DNA of 64,000 nt from Novakomyces olei (Eukaryota > Ascomycota > Novakomycetes > Novakomycetales > Novakomycetaceae): positions 496,001 through 560,000 of the forward strand of contig JADEYG010000015.1 of the NCBI GenBank assembly GCA_016906335.1, read 5' to 3'. The translations under genes were made by a program, and so were the position numbers. Below, in pieces: positions 12,790-24,399 of this stretch. Below the pieces are notes generated by a model. It did not search any database. It was not told the origin of the DNA and worked only from the letters and a program-made list of their open reading frames with translations. Each line of letters begins with the position of its first letter. The stretch's first letter is position 1.

Positions 12790-13466
12790 ATGTCCGTCTA
12801 TTTGCCCCAAACGGATTGTTTGTCAAACTTTTCTCGCCTGTAAGACTTTGCGGGATCTTAAGATTATAGTTCTTCCAAGCCCCTATGTCAAGCAGTAAGT
12901 GGTGCCTTTCTTTTGAACAATTCGAGCCCGAAACGACGTGCTGTACTGCAAACTTGAGGCAAATGAAACAGAAGACTAAACGAATTAAAAGTCAATACTC
13001 TCTTGAGGACTTTTGCAGTCGAACAAAAGGCAATTTCTTTGCCAGAAACGTTTTGCTTCCGCCTAGAAAGCTCTCAAATAATCCCAGGCCTGATATCAAG
13101 CGCAAAATCAGAGCACTTTTAAAGAGTCGGCAGGTACAAACGACCCGGAGACAGGTATTAAAGGTTCCGATTGCTCCGTTAATAGGTTGCTCCAGGTAGG
13201 CCTTTGTATGTGCCAAAAAAACGCGATGAATCGGTAAGGCGGCAAAGGGCGTAAAGATAGAGGCAAACCCAGCCTTACTGGTTCAAATTAAGCATCGTCG
13301 GCATTTTCGATTCTTGATGAGGAACAATCGTCGAAACCGTTGGACTCGTGTGCCACAAAAAAGACTGCAGTCAGTGAACCCCGACGGTGAGCAGTTGAGT
13401 AGCGATAATATTGTCTCCGCAAAGACAGGAGACGAGTCTTCAAATGACGTCTCTGTCGTCGTTTAG
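12790..13466 (+). CDS. Unrecognised basic protein, five predicted exons
   Basis: Predicted exons: 12790-12839, 12880-12894, 12959-13133, 13186-13233, 13293-13466, total 462 nt and 153 aa. The model keeps one open frame over four introns of 40-64 nt, which is the size range of this genome. I do not recognise a family. The protein is Lys/Arg-rich (PRPDIKRKIRALLKSR, RPLYVPKKRDES, FRFLMRNNRRNRW) and ends in a Ser/Asp-rich tail, suggesting a nucleic-acid-binding or nucleolar protein; this is only composition. Exon 2 would be 15 nt long. An alternative is a single-exon 104-aa ORF at 12885-13199 in the same frame as exon 3. Only 35 bp separate its ATG from that of SIW14. Confidence 0.42.
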
Positions 13467-14538
13467 CCGATCACGAACAGGCGCTCGCAACGCCGCTAAA
13501 GAGCGAAGGAGTTGAGATTGCCACGAGGCAAATTTCAGCGCAACTGCGCACTTGACTGTACACTTTTATTTATTCATAGCTGGTGGACACTATTATACGT
13601 TTTTTATGCATTTTCTTTTATGTTTTTTATGCTTTATGCTTTTTATGCTTTTTATAATGTATACTTTTTATGCGTTTATTTGTAATGTGGTGATTAATTA
13701 AACGTACGAAATTGCACCATTCCAAGTAACTTTTTACCCTTTTGCACAACCGTGTTACCCGTTTAAAAACTCTGGGCTTTGAGTAACATTATGATTGTAA
13801 TGTGTTTGTTACATCGGCCCGCGTACGGACGGAGAAACGGGGATAAAACATGTTTTCGCAGTATGCTAATATAGTAATTTTACTTCGTCGGTCGGTGGTT
13901 AGATTGACTTGACCGGAATTGTTTTTTGCTTTAGAATCGTATACCAATCCAGAATATCGGACCGATGACCGTTATTCTCGCGCCATACCGAAATTACGCA
14001 GCAGACCGGGGCTCGGAATTAAAGTACGGCAGGAGGCAGTGGTAGGCGAGAGCAGTATAGAGTAACAGGCAATGTATAATAAACACGTTAAACTTGTGTT
14101 TTGCGTAAGAGACGGCTTTGTAAACCCTGCCAAGAGTGGAACATACTTTCTCCGACTCGAGCCTAGAAAATTCCGCTCCCGTAGTGTGAAAGGTCGTTGT
14201 TACGTATGTGCTTGCGCGCGTGATAGTATATCCTTCAAATCCGTATATAATTTAGCGTAAGGCTAATGGCACAGCGTCCACTAAATAAAACTCCGTACGG
14301 GGATAGTACGAGAAAACTTTGGACGCTTTTCCAACTGGGCTATCATAGTGTAAGCTCTGGCAGTGCTAGCAGCATCGAGTGCTAAAAGCATGAAATAAAA
14401 GCTAAAAGATGGAAGCAGGTTCAAAAAGTATACACATTCTTGTTTATATTATTTAATCTGTGTTTAATCAATTTAAATTACAAGTACTTGTCTTCATTAA
14501 TGTTGAATAAACCAAACCTCCTCATTTCTAGTGCCTGT
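13467..14538. other. 1.1-kb convergent region with no recognised gene
   Basis: Between the unknown basic protein and the methionyl-tRNA synthetase stop. It contains TTTTTATGC-type short repeats at about 13600-13675. A 62-codon ORF at 14072 has no family resemblance. Longer than a usual 3' region here, so a small ncRNA cannot be excluded. Confidence 0.4.
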
Positions 14539-17280
14539 CTACTCGCTGCCTCCACCAAATTTAGTTCGCCATTCAGCCACACTCTCGTCCGCAATACGGG
14601 TGAACAAGTACTGTGCTTTCCCAATTCCGTGGTGGGGCAGCAGCCGTAGCGTAAACTCGTCCGGTATACGCAAGGCAGGAGCATTCAGCTGCTCCAAGAT
14701 TTGCCGAGACGTGCCTGGCATAAACGGGTAAAACACGGCTGAAAGCAAGTGGATAAGGTTAAGGGCATAAGCCACCACCGTAGCGGCCTTGTCCGGGTTC
14801 TCTTTCAGTAAAGTGTTGTCAAACTTGTTTTCTTGCAGGAATTGGTTTCCCCTCGCACTCATAAGCATAGCGATACGTAACCCGTCTCGAATTTTAACTC
14901 CCTCCATAGCCGCAAGATACTGGGATAATAGGTCATTAATGTCCCGTTTGAAGACTACTTCATAACTCTTCGAGTCTTTCGGCGGCTCCACAGCGTACTC
15001 GGGCACTTGCCCATTAAATTTGGCGTTTGTAAACTTTATTACACGATTAACAAAATTGCCAAGAGAATTAAGGAGCTCGCCGTTATTGCGAGCTGCAAAA
15101 TCGCTCCAATTAAACATCGTGTCTGACGTCTCTGGGCGGCTGGAAAGAAGGTAATACCGCCAAACAGACGGGCTCACGCCCGTCTCTTTTGCACTATCAC
15201 CAAAAACCCCGCGATTTCGTGACTTGGAAAACTTTCCGCCCTCGTAATTGAGGTATTCTAAAGATTAGTAATTAGAAACAATAATTAAATGAATAATAAT
15301 TAATTAGATTTTGACAGAAAAGAATGAGCATAGGAATTGGAATATCACTTACCCGTGGTACTTATATGGTGCAATTTTGTCCACACGTCCCGCGTCCCTA
15401 TCTCGCTTCCCGGGAACACTACAGTGTGAAAGGGAACGTTGTCCTTGCCCATAAACTGGTAAAGTTTAACTTTGTCCGGCTGCTTCCACCAAAGCTCCCA
15501 GTTATCTGTGAAATTGGCAGTTATACTAACGTAGCCAATGCAAGCATCGAACCAAACGTATAGCACTTTGTCTTCCCAACCCGCTAGAGGAACAGGAGTC
15601 CCCCATTTCAAATCACGAGTAATACAACGCGATTTTAACCCTTCCCGAAGCCATTTTTCAGTTATAGCTTTGCCATTAGCCGACCATTTACCCGCAGTAC
15701 TGGACTCATGTACCCAATCCGCAATCTCTCCCTGTAACTTATCCAAGTCTAAAAAAATATGGTTTGTCTTGCGAACAACAGGGACAGCACCGTCCACTTT
15801 ACAATGCGGGTTTATGAGCTCAAAAGGATCTAAAAGGCATCCACAAGCATCGCACTGATCGCCACGAGCATCCTCGTACCCACAGCGAGGACAAGTGCCC
15901 TCTACGAACCGGTCGGCAAGAAAAGCCTTGTGTTTCTCACAGTACAACTGTGTCATACTTTGCTCAGACAGGTAGCCGTTCTTGTTCAGTTTTAAAAAAA
16001 TATCTGAAGCAATCTCCGTTTGCTTTGGTGTAGAGGTACGGCCAAAGGTATCGAAATCAACGTCAAACCATGAATAAACTTGAGCATGAATTGTATGGTA
16101 TTTCTTGCAAAGTTCTTCGGGAGTAACTCCGTCGGCAAGCGCCCTTGTCTCCGTCGCCGTCCCGTACTCGTCCGTTCCACAAATGGAAAGTGTATTATAA
16201 TTACGCGCTTTGCAGTAGCGGGCATACACATCGGCACTAAGCACACTACCGATAATATTGCCCAAGTGTGGCACGTTATTTACGTAAGGAAGGGCAGAAG
16301 TAACAAGAATGTTTCGCTCGCCTTCAACGGGAACAACAGCGCGCCCATCGCGGGTCAGCATTTCACCTCCAGCGAGAACTTTAGCCGGTTTCGGTGGTCC
16401 TGTTGGTACTGCATCAGATTTCGTAGGGGTTTTAGCGGTGGAGGGAGCGGTATACTTTGCCGCCTGTTCCACTGCAGACATGACTGTCGCTTGTTCCAGG
16501 ACGCGGCTGTACCATTTTGCAGTATGAGAGAAATGCTCAAGCGTAGCTGGATCTGTGCTAGCAAGAGCGTGGTAGAGTGTAGAGAAAAGAATGATTGAAA
16601 CAGGCGAAGACTGCACGTTAGTATGAACGGTGGAGCAAGAATTTTATCCAGAAAAATTGTTGGATAACTTTTTGATCGGGGAAAATTGTGTGTAAAATCG
16701 AAACAAAAGCAAAGTAGGTAAACCCGGTGTACCGACAGGCCAAAGAGTGCCAAAGACAAAAGTGGCAAGTGTGACAAAATTGTTGGTCGCCAAACGCATT
16801 AATAAAGGAAAAAGTCAAAAATAAATTCAAAGACAAAAAAGAAAAGAAAAGAAAAGAAAAGAAAAGAAAAGAAAAGAAAAGCTTGTTGTACAAACCTGCT
16901 CAAACTTTTGTAGCACAGTCTCCAGCGTGGGCAGCACTTTTTCCACTCCAGTCTTTAACGCTGGGCGCAGGTACGATTCTTCCCATTCGATAGCTGCTGA
17001 TTCTGTTAAAGGCAGAGACTTGCCGGTGCTTCGACGGTACAAAAACACCACAATTGCGTTTGCATCGATTAAAGTAGATTGGCTATCTTTTGGGTCTTGT
17101 AAAGTTACCCGGTCTACATTATCGGCACGTGCTTTTAAATTGTTAGCGTGAATTGTAAGTTTGATCTTTACCGATTTGAACAGGGCTGTTGTAAATATTG
17201 ACGGCAAGAATAGCTTTAAGTGCAGACGTGAAAATGTCGCTGTGAGCGCCTGCCGCAGGCACATTGAGTTTGAGCGACAT
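14539..17280 (-). CDS. MES1: Cytosolic methionyl-tRNA synthetase
   Basis: Charges tRNA-Met in the cytosol. Exons on the minus strand: 17280-17172, 17131-16896, 16610-15353, 15257-14539, total 2322 nt and 773 aa (yeast Mes1 is 751 aa). The N-terminal 150 residues are the GST-C-like domain that binds Arc1 in yeast ([17 protein letters not shown] to [13 protein letters not shown]-type helices). The class I catalytic core opens with [14 protein letters not shown], where HLGN is the HIGH motif. The zinc-knob cysteines are in [18 protein letters not shown]. The KMSKS loop reads KFSKS and is completed at the last splice junction. The anticodon-binding domain follows, and there is no C-terminal EMAP domain. 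Intron 2 has a perfect TACTAAC site and a pentanucleotide repeat. Divergent from LTO1. Confidence 0.96.
16841..16881. repeat. (GAAAA)n pentanucleotide repeat in MES1 intron
   Basis: About eight GAAAA units on the plus strand, which read as a TTTTC pyrimidine tract in the sense strand of the 285-nt MES1 intron 16611-16895. Confidence 0.95.
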
Positions 17281-17641
17281 GAGTTGTACTTATTCAGGTT
17301 TGCGTGGACCGGTTCACACTATTCGCAATATCTTAAATTTCCAAAACACTCGAATTGTTGCGATAAGTGTAGGACAACATTAGAGTTGGAATTTATCATA
17401 CTTTATTAGTATTCTGTCAAATTCCAGGGTTAGTCTGACACTTTAATCTTGGTACTTTTACCACCCTTGTAAATTACAGTGAGATTATTGGCGTAAGAAT
17501 TATTGCAGTTGGAATTTGAGACAAATTTGAGAAAAATTAAATTAATAATTTAATTAATATTTAATAATTTATTTATCTACTTATTTATTTATTTAATAAA
17601 TAAAAAATATAATTAACAACTAATCATCATCTCAGAATGAT
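17281..17641. promoter_or_regulatory. Divergent promoter, MES1 and LTO1
   Basis: 361 bp between divergent start codons. The LTO1-proximal half is AT-rich (TTTAATTAATA-like) with TTTATTTA units. No specific site claimed. Confidence 0.5.
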
Positions 17642-18149
17642 ATGGCAGAGCTCGATAATGTGATTGACTTTCTGGAACAAGAGTAAGAGCGCACCTCGAT
17701 TCGTGATTCCCATCAGCATTCTTACAATATGCAGGTTCTACAATGAGGGCTATAACGAAGCTTTAGCGGCTGATATTTCCCAAGACTACACACAATCCTT
17801 TGCCTATGGAGTAGAAACTGGCTACGAGCGGTTCCTGCAAGTAGGGCGCATTTATGGTATGCTGGCCGTATGGCAGCAGCAACTGCCCTCCTCAATTCCT
17901 TCGTCAAACACTCTGGAAAAAAGACGTGAGCGCCAGTTACAGCGGTTAAATGAATCGTTGGACGCATTGCCTCGAGACAATGCAGAACAACCTTTGCCGG
18001 GAACCGATTTCGATGCCTGCTGGACTCGGGTTTGGTCACGTGCGCGAGTTTGTGCAGCGATGTTTGGTCAGCAGCATTTGCTCGTGGCGAATAATGTCGC
18101 TACTGACGCGATTGAGGAGGGGCCTGCGCAGATTATGAATCAGAAATAG
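17642..18149 (+). CDS. LTO1: Lto1/ORAOV1 family, Yae1-Lto1 Fe-S adaptor
   Basis: Lto1 with Yae1 forms an adaptor that brings the cytosolic Fe-S assembly machinery to the ABC protein Rli1, needed for ribosome biogenesis and recycling. Exons 17642-17682 and 17735-18149 give 151 aa. The family core is a glycine-spaced helix block: FYNEGYNEALAADISQDY, then SFAYGVETGYERFLQVGRIYG. After it comes WQQQLP and a variable tail. The 52-nt intron splits the codon before FYNEGY, and skipping it restores the conserved frame. Length is normal. It shares a 361-bp divergent promoter with MES1, so both translation-linked genes may be co-expressed (inference). Confidence 0.88.
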
Positions 18150-18706
18150 CTATAAAGATGCATTGTTGGAAATATAAAATAATGAAGAAAGGTGGAGGGC
18201 GCAACGAATCAACGAATTTTTACGGTCTTTATCAGCGCCACTTCAGCCGCACAGTAATTGTTGCATACTGTTTTCTGATTGAAAGAATATTGGCCATTTG
18301 CATCCTGTCGCGTGCATAAACTTTATAAAGCATTCATTTAGGTACGATGGCATTATGATTATGGTTGTGTATTACAGTATAACATTAGGGTATAATATTA
18401 TTGTACAGTATTTGTATTTGATTATTTTATCAATTAAACAAATCAACGCTGATCCATAAATATAATAGAATTTCCAACGCTCTCACCTCTATTTGCATAA
18501 CCTCTATAATACACAGAATCCACCAACGCTGCGCTCAAATCCGTCTATATTCGAGACTCTGAAACTCTGAAAAGCCACCCGAACCCCCGTTGCGCATCAG
18601 CCCCAGTAAAAATTTGACAAACTATTTGACCGGCCACCATCCATATATAGATAGAAGCTTGTTGACACAAACAAGAATAAACGTTTGTTTCCCATTCAAA
18701 CTGAGA
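18150..18706. other. Convergent intergenic region
   Basis: 557 bp between the LTO1 stop and the stop of the serine-rich gene. AT-rich, presumed 3' UTRs. Nothing else seen. Confidence 0.5.
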
Positions 18707-21031
18707 CTACGCACGTCGTAGATTAAGAGCGGCAGCCGCGCTATTCCTCCACACTATTTCTCGTTCTTCAACAACACGATCAACTTCCATAGCAGTCACC
18801 CATCCATCAGCACACTTTTCCTTCATCGACATAATAGTAGCGGCATAAGCAGCGTCTTGTGAAAGCGCCTTTTGCACCCCACTTGGGGCAGAAAGGCCGT
18901 TGTGCTCATCCATTAGGCTGCCAGATTCCATTACTATTGTGCCAAAGTTATCTTCGTCCAGTGGAGTCGTCATTAAATCAGTTGAAGCCGTACTCGTCTT
19001 TAGACTGTGAACAGCGGAAAACGTATCGCTCATCCGAGACAGCGTGTACTGACCAGCAACCCCTGGAGCGGCGTTATTATTACTATCAGCATTGTTATTG
19101 TTATTGTTATTGCTGTTAGTATTATTATTAATTTCAACGTTTTCAGGATCAATAATCTGCTCCAAGTGAGCATTAATTGCGGCTGCGTCTACAGCCTGAT
19201 CTGTGCCTAAAGGCGAAGGCGGAGGCGGCCGAGACTGAGCGGGTGAAACTACCATCGTCATCAATCTCCCTTCTTCATGGGGCGCACTGACTGATCCATT
19301 TTCTAGCACATTACTGCCTGAGCCAACCCTTGCAAACGAGTCTGATCTGGCGTGTAAGCTATTACTGCTGCCGGAAGTGTAAAGCTCCGGATGAGCCAGT
19401 TTCAATGAAGGGTGTGTACTCACACTCGGCGAGGCAGCGTTAGAATAAGACGTGGCCGGTTGAGGTAGTGGGCTCTCCACTGTACACGGATCCGGAGCCA
19501 TTGGGTAGTGCTCCTCTGCCTCTGGAGTAATACGCCTCTGTGAAGTTTCAAAGGGAGAATCAGTGATTCGGAGAGCGTCCAGCTTTCTCGAAACCCGTAC
19601 AGTCTCCGGCACAAGTCGGGACTCGTCCTCCGCCTCCGCCTGCCGTAATGAATTTGACCTTAACCCTAGCAATTGGCCAGTGCCATCTTGCTTAACGGAG
19701 TATTGGCTGCGAGTTGAGCCCTGCATACTGTCCAGTCGGCCGGGGGACTCAAACTTTTCGATATCCGTAACTATTGGAGAAGACTTGGGAGAAAGAGCGA
19801 GTGAGGAAGAAGAAGCTGCTGCTGCTGTCGCATTTGTAGTAACACTGCGCAAAGTTTGGCCAAAACCGGTGGTCATCGATGATTGAGAGAAAGTTTTTGC
19901 CCTTAGTCTTGAATCGAGACTCGTTGTCTGTTCAAGCGGCCATCTCGGTGAAGGAAGATTAGAGTCCCCAACTGTGGCAGTTTTTGCACGGTAATAGGGG
20001 CCATCAGAGTCGGATCTCATACGGTTAAAAGGTGGAGCATTTGAGGTTACTATTGCTGCCGGCGGCCTTTTAACTAGTCTTTTCATAAAAGAGACTGATC
20101 TCCGAATTTGTGTTCCCTTGGCCGGCTGTGACTTTTGTAGTTTCTGTGGTGATCCAGGTGCCTGTGTGGTATTGCTTTCGATCCCTAAGGGTAATGAATA
20201 AGCCGAGTCTGTGAATTCGCTCGAATTACTCGAGTTTTGTCGAGAAAAAAGTGACTGAAGGTGGGAAGATGAGCTGAAATTTCCACGTAGCCCAGGTCGT
20301 TTGCCATTTATTGATCCCGAGTCTCCATTGCCAGCTACTCTAGTTTTTTTCTGCCAGATATTGTCGGCGAAAACTGTGTCGAAATCGACAGAGACGCGTC
20401 CTGATTCGATTCCATCGAGCCCAGTAGCAGCATCGTTGCAGAGCTCAGTATCGTAAATGTCCGGAGGAGTATCGCCCAGGTCTGCTAAAGTACTGGCGAG
20501 TGGATCCTGTGCGGTTTCCAACGGGGTTCTTACGCAAGTTTGGCTATTGGCTGGTAATGCTGACGTATGATCAATAGTGTTAACCTGTAATCCGTCCGCG
20601 GCAGTTGCACGTCCGGGTTTTCTGTGAGATTCTTTTGATGAGAGAGATGCTCTTGAAGTCGTTGGCCAGTCTGAGTCCGAGTCCGGTGGTGTACTGGGCG
20701 CTTTTCTATTACTGCTCTCAAAAGGCTTGGCCGTTGAAGAGGAAGCACGTTCAGTAAGCTTTTTAAACGGGGCTATTACCCGCGATTTCCAGGTAGACCG
20801 TCGCCGTACAAGTCTCTCAGTGCTGTTTGTTTTATTGCTTTCCGAGTCTTCGCAGCTTTCCTGCCTCCGAGCTGATAGCGTGTGCCTTGATAAGCAAGAA
20901 GAAGACGATACTGATTGTTTTCTGTGTATAGAACTTAGCGTCGACCGGCAGGCGTCTGTTTCGTCGAGGGGTAAAGCGGCATTAAGCTGTAGGCCGCCGC
21001 CACCAAGTGGTCGGCCAAGCCCAAGTGGCAT
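18707..21031 (-). CDS. Serine-rich orphan protein, 774 aa
   Basis: Single long open frame of 774 aa from the first true ATG (MPLGLGRPLGGGGLQ). I do not recognise the family. Composition is Ser/Thr/Pro-rich and largely low complexity, with many RRxS- and SP-type sites. There is a polyasparagine stretch of about 20 residues near residue 655, and short ordered-looking islands: GRVSVDFDTVFADNIWQKK near residue 225 and a C-terminal helix (CADGWVTAMEVDRVVEER). No signal peptide or membrane span. It could be a signalling or polarity scaffold regulated by phosphorylation; that is inferred from composition only. Ordinary codon usage over the whole length and lack of stops support a real gene. Confidence 0.78.
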   Translation of the reverse strand: MPLGLGRPLGGGGLQLNAALPLDETDACRSTLSSIHRKQSVSSSSCLSRHTLSARRQESCEDSESNKTNSTERLVRRRSTWKSRVIAPFKKLTERASSSTAKPFESSNRKAPSTPPDSDSDWPTTSRASLSSKESHRKPGRATAADGLQVNTIDHTSALPANSQTCVRTPLETAQDPLASTLADLGDTPPDIYDTELCNDAATGLDGIESGRVSVDFDTVFADNIWQKKTRVAGNGDSGSINGKRPGLRGNFSSSSHLQSLFSRQNSSNSSEFTDSAYSLPLGIESNTTQAPGSPQKLQKSQPAKGTQIRRSVSFMKRLVKRPPAAIVTSNAPPFNRMRSDSDGPYYRAKTATVGDSNLPSPRWPLEQTTSLDSRLRAKTFSQSSMTTGFGQTLRSVTTNATAAAASSSSLALSPKSSPIVTDIEKFESPGRLDSMQGSTRSQYSVKQDGTGQLLGLRSNSLRQAEAEDESRLVPETVRVSRKLDALRITDSPFETSQRRITPEAEEHYPMAPDPCTVESPLPQPATSYSNAASPSVSTHPSLKLAHPELYTSGSSNSLHARSDSFARVGSGSNVLENGSVSAPHEEGRLMTMVVSPAQSRPPPPSPLGTDQAVDAAAINAHLEQIIDPENVEINNNTNSNNNNNNNADSNNNAAPGVAGQYTLSRMSDTFSAVHSLKTSTASTDLMTTPLDEDNFGTIVMESGSLMDEHNGLSAPSGVQKALSQDAAYAATIMSMKEKCADGWVTAMEVDRVVEEREIVWRNSAAAALNLRRA

Positions 21032-24000
21032 TGGTGACAAGGGAATAGGAGAAGACAGACCTTTTCTTTGGTTTGATTCGTTTCTATTTTGTCTTTTATA
21101 TAGTTCGGATTTATTTTTTAACTGTCAGCCAATTTCTCTCACAATTGCTTTTATTTTCTGCCTTTCTTTCTCTCCTTCGTTTCTCTCCTTCTTTTTCCCC
21201 TTTCTTGCCCGACTTTCCTATATTTTGATCGGTCCGTAGTACTTCGTTCCCTCTGCCTTCTTAATTGACCCGGTAGAATCGAGTAAAGAACGCTCCTGCA
21301 GCGACCGCGTTGTGAGGAGCGATGCTTGTAAACCCTTCGAAACCCAAGTTCAATCAAAACTAGGTCTCTTAATGCCTTGTCGGCCTATTAAAGGCGCAAA
21401 ATATACCCTGCTTCTCCAGACCAATGATCGTTTAGTACACGAATCAGTCAAACCACAGCATTTAACTATGTTTCAAGCCGTAACGTGTTTCTGTGACTTC
21501 TTTATCTCCTCTCGATGAGGCCGCGGGCGTAATCGATACTTAACCATGCATTGTAACACACTTATTCAAATTGATCTCGGTCGTCCAGCTTAGTTGTCAG
21601 TACCGGTTTTCCCCTGATCAGATCAAAGTTATCAAATAGTATTATTCTTTTCTATGTGCTGTCAAATTGTATCTACTAAACTAGACTATGGCACCCCATT
21701 TGGGCTTCTACTTTTAATTACTTGCTTATGTCCTCGCCACTTCTTCCCATATAATTTTGATAACTTATAGTCCAGTGGAATTATTCCTTCTAATTCTCCT
21801 TTCATCCAATACCGGCAACGGATTGTCCACGAACAAATTTTTTTTCTGGCCAACACTCGATTGCTTATAAATTGCACTATACGTAAAAGATCGATTCGAT
21901 CCGGGAAATAGATTCTGGAATCGATAAATCGGTAGTTGTCCATAGCAGCGGCAAATAGCATAGTATGAAAAACAGCGAGTACAACCACAATTACCAAGTC
22001 ACATAGTCTGGAAAATGTACCCACAATCACTTGCGTCAACATGTGTATATTTACTAATTCACTAATCTTCCGGACATTGAGGGTTCCCACTGTCAGCGTT
22101 GTGTGAACAGGGCCTCCCGAAATATACCCGCAAGTAGCCTGAAAATTCCTAAACCTAAGGTTGTAAATTATGTAAAGATTACAAATACAACAAGGGTCCC
22201 GCACTCCCGCACATCCATGAACGGTCACGCGAGACGCTTTACCACATGGTCTCGCGAGCGTGTGTAGCGAAGTACCGAGCAGATGTCAAACTCGTTTTAG
22301 AAGTGTGCATGTATAATTTTTTACCATCCAAAGTGCTAATGCTACGTTTTTTCTTGCTTACGGATGTGCTATTGAGTGTGCAAATATAGAGAATGAGCGT
22401 AAATTGCTTTAAGAAGTCCCAAAGCAAGTATTTTTGGATTCTTATTTAATTAATACTTGACCCAAAAGGATACCCCATTGACTTTTGCTGCTACCTCTTG
22501 TAGCTTATCCTATTTCTTGTAATATGCGATCCACTTTAGTGCGAAGTACACTGATTAAAATTAATATAATGTGCTGGGAGATATGTGCTGAATTTCATAT
22601 CGTTTGGACCTCATTTTCGTGCCCCACCAGACTGGTTTGATTGGGCTGCCTCAACTTCCCATAGTCACATTTATTCCGGTGCTATTCCAATAGTTGTTGC
22701 TCTAAATTGCTGTTATTTTGACTTCAAGTTTACCGTCACTTTGCTTTCTTGCTAACGCTATTACATACGTTTGGAACACTAGGGGTTCATTTAGCTCTCG
22801 CAATATTGCCCCGAAAGGTACTAGTTCAAGGAAAGCCCCGTCTTCTGTCCGACATTTTTCCAATTTAGAATCTGATAAGACGGTGCCGCCCGGTCTTGTG
22901 AGCTTTTGCGGTACTAATCAGTCCTTGGATATTGCTGCGCATTGCTCAGAGTTTTCAGGGTTCCACCCGACTTCAATTATACGTAAGGTGGCGTTTATCG
23001 ATCGAGAAGGTGAACGGATAAAAGATTATTTCAGTTATTTGCACGCTTAAAAGTACAGTTGCCGAATGTTGCAGATATTATTTCATAGTATAGCAAGCGC
23101 AGCAGTAAGTAATATTACGCAGCGCCAAACACGAAAATCCAGTAAATCGAACACGGAGTCGCTAAAACAAGCCAATGTTGGCCGGATTACTTGCGCATTA
23201 TACAAAGACTTTTGAACCGTTGGTAAAATGTAATAGAGACAAGTTGCCAAGCAATGTTGCAGTTTAGCCTGTGTTGCCGCAGATGGAAGTCAACTAGTGG
23301 ATCACACCATGTTTCCATATTCAACGTTGTCAGGCAGCTAAACTTGAATATCCCATCCCATACATCCTAACCCACTCAACACGCATTTTATATTTCCCAC
23401 ATCCTTCAATATCCCAGAATATCCAGAATGCATTTGCACATTGGACCTCGAGAGCCATAAATTATATTTTATGTACTGTTGTCATCAATGCAGTGTCAGC
23501 GAGTATCCGTTATACATTTATGTTTGCACAATACTCAATGGTCTGGTAATTTGTATATTGGCATTAGTCATGGTCGAGGTGGTAATGCAAGAGATACTGT
23601 GCTCCACAAGCATGGGACATCGGTTAACGCTCCCCATCAAATGGTAATATCCAAAATGGTTAGCTAAAAGTTGCTAGCGCCCAAAAATCTACTTGTATAA
23701 CCGTACCTTCATAGTTAGCGCAAACTGCTAGAAAGCCCTTTGTCCTATGGCTGCGAAGAACAGAGCGTACTTAATATTTTCTTCGCCTTTTTGACGCACT
23801 CAAGAAATGAAACGATCGTCAGATTGTATTGATGTACGCCATAAGAGTATATCGGCTGTTTGCCAAAGCTATATGTATATTTTGAAGAATCTTTTATAGA
23901 AAACATGTCTCTCAATCATTTCGTTCAGAGACCACAAAATGGGTTGTATTGATGATTCCTTAAACATGAATTGGTGCGCAAATTGCACTGCACGCACCGC

Positions 24001-24399
24001 TATTCCTACTATTATGGTGAATTCAATAACTTGGTCCCTTCCATCACCAACTTGAATTTTACGAACAAAAGGCAAACTGACCACAAAGAGGCAATCATTT
24101 AATCAAAGCTTATTTGATACCCGTAGCCTGTACAGAAATCACCAATGGCCATATTTCGAATTCTCTAATGCTATCTGTAGATCATCCAGCAAACTGCTTT
24201 TTGGCCTACAATATAGAGTAGGGGAATTTACAGACGAATGTATGTATAAATAAAAATAAAAATAAAAATAAAAAATAAATAGATAAATATATATCGCGTG
24301 CGCGCAAATTAACCTTTGATAAACATCGAGTGAGCTATTCGAATACAGCGCTTCACGCCTTTCCGCCCTCCCGAGCTCATACGCGCTGGTTAGACGCAC
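21032..24399. other. 3.4-kb stretch with no recognised gene
   Basis: The largest gene-free block in the window. It begins with the promoter of the serine-rich gene. It contains two moderate open frames: minus 21686-22228 (about 180 codons, hydrophobic middle) and plus 22718-23050 (110 codons, from an ATG). Neither shows a family motif, and both are flanked by frame-broken sequence. No terminal repeats or target-site duplications were seen. It could hold a fast-evolving gene with introns, a decayed gene, or long regulatory DNA. Confidence 0.4.

Noticed and set aside
12885-13199. Single-exon 104-codon ORF in the basic-protein locus
   Set aside because: Its beginning spans a strong GTAAGT donor, and the spliced model gives a longer consistent frame; left as an alternative.
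22186-22201. 16-mer TACAACAAGGGTCCCG also present at 51014-51029
   Set aside because: About one such 16-base match is expected by chance in a 64-kb window on both strands, and flanks do not match.
21686-22228. Minus-strand frame with TLTVGTLNVR, resembling the start of a LINE endonuclease domain
   Set aside because: Only about ten residues resemble it; no catalytic motifs, reverse transcriptase or repeat structure nearby. Treated as unassigned.
22718-23050. 110-codon plus-strand ORF
   Set aside because: No recognisable family and surrounding sequence breaks frame; kept only as a note in the gene-free block.
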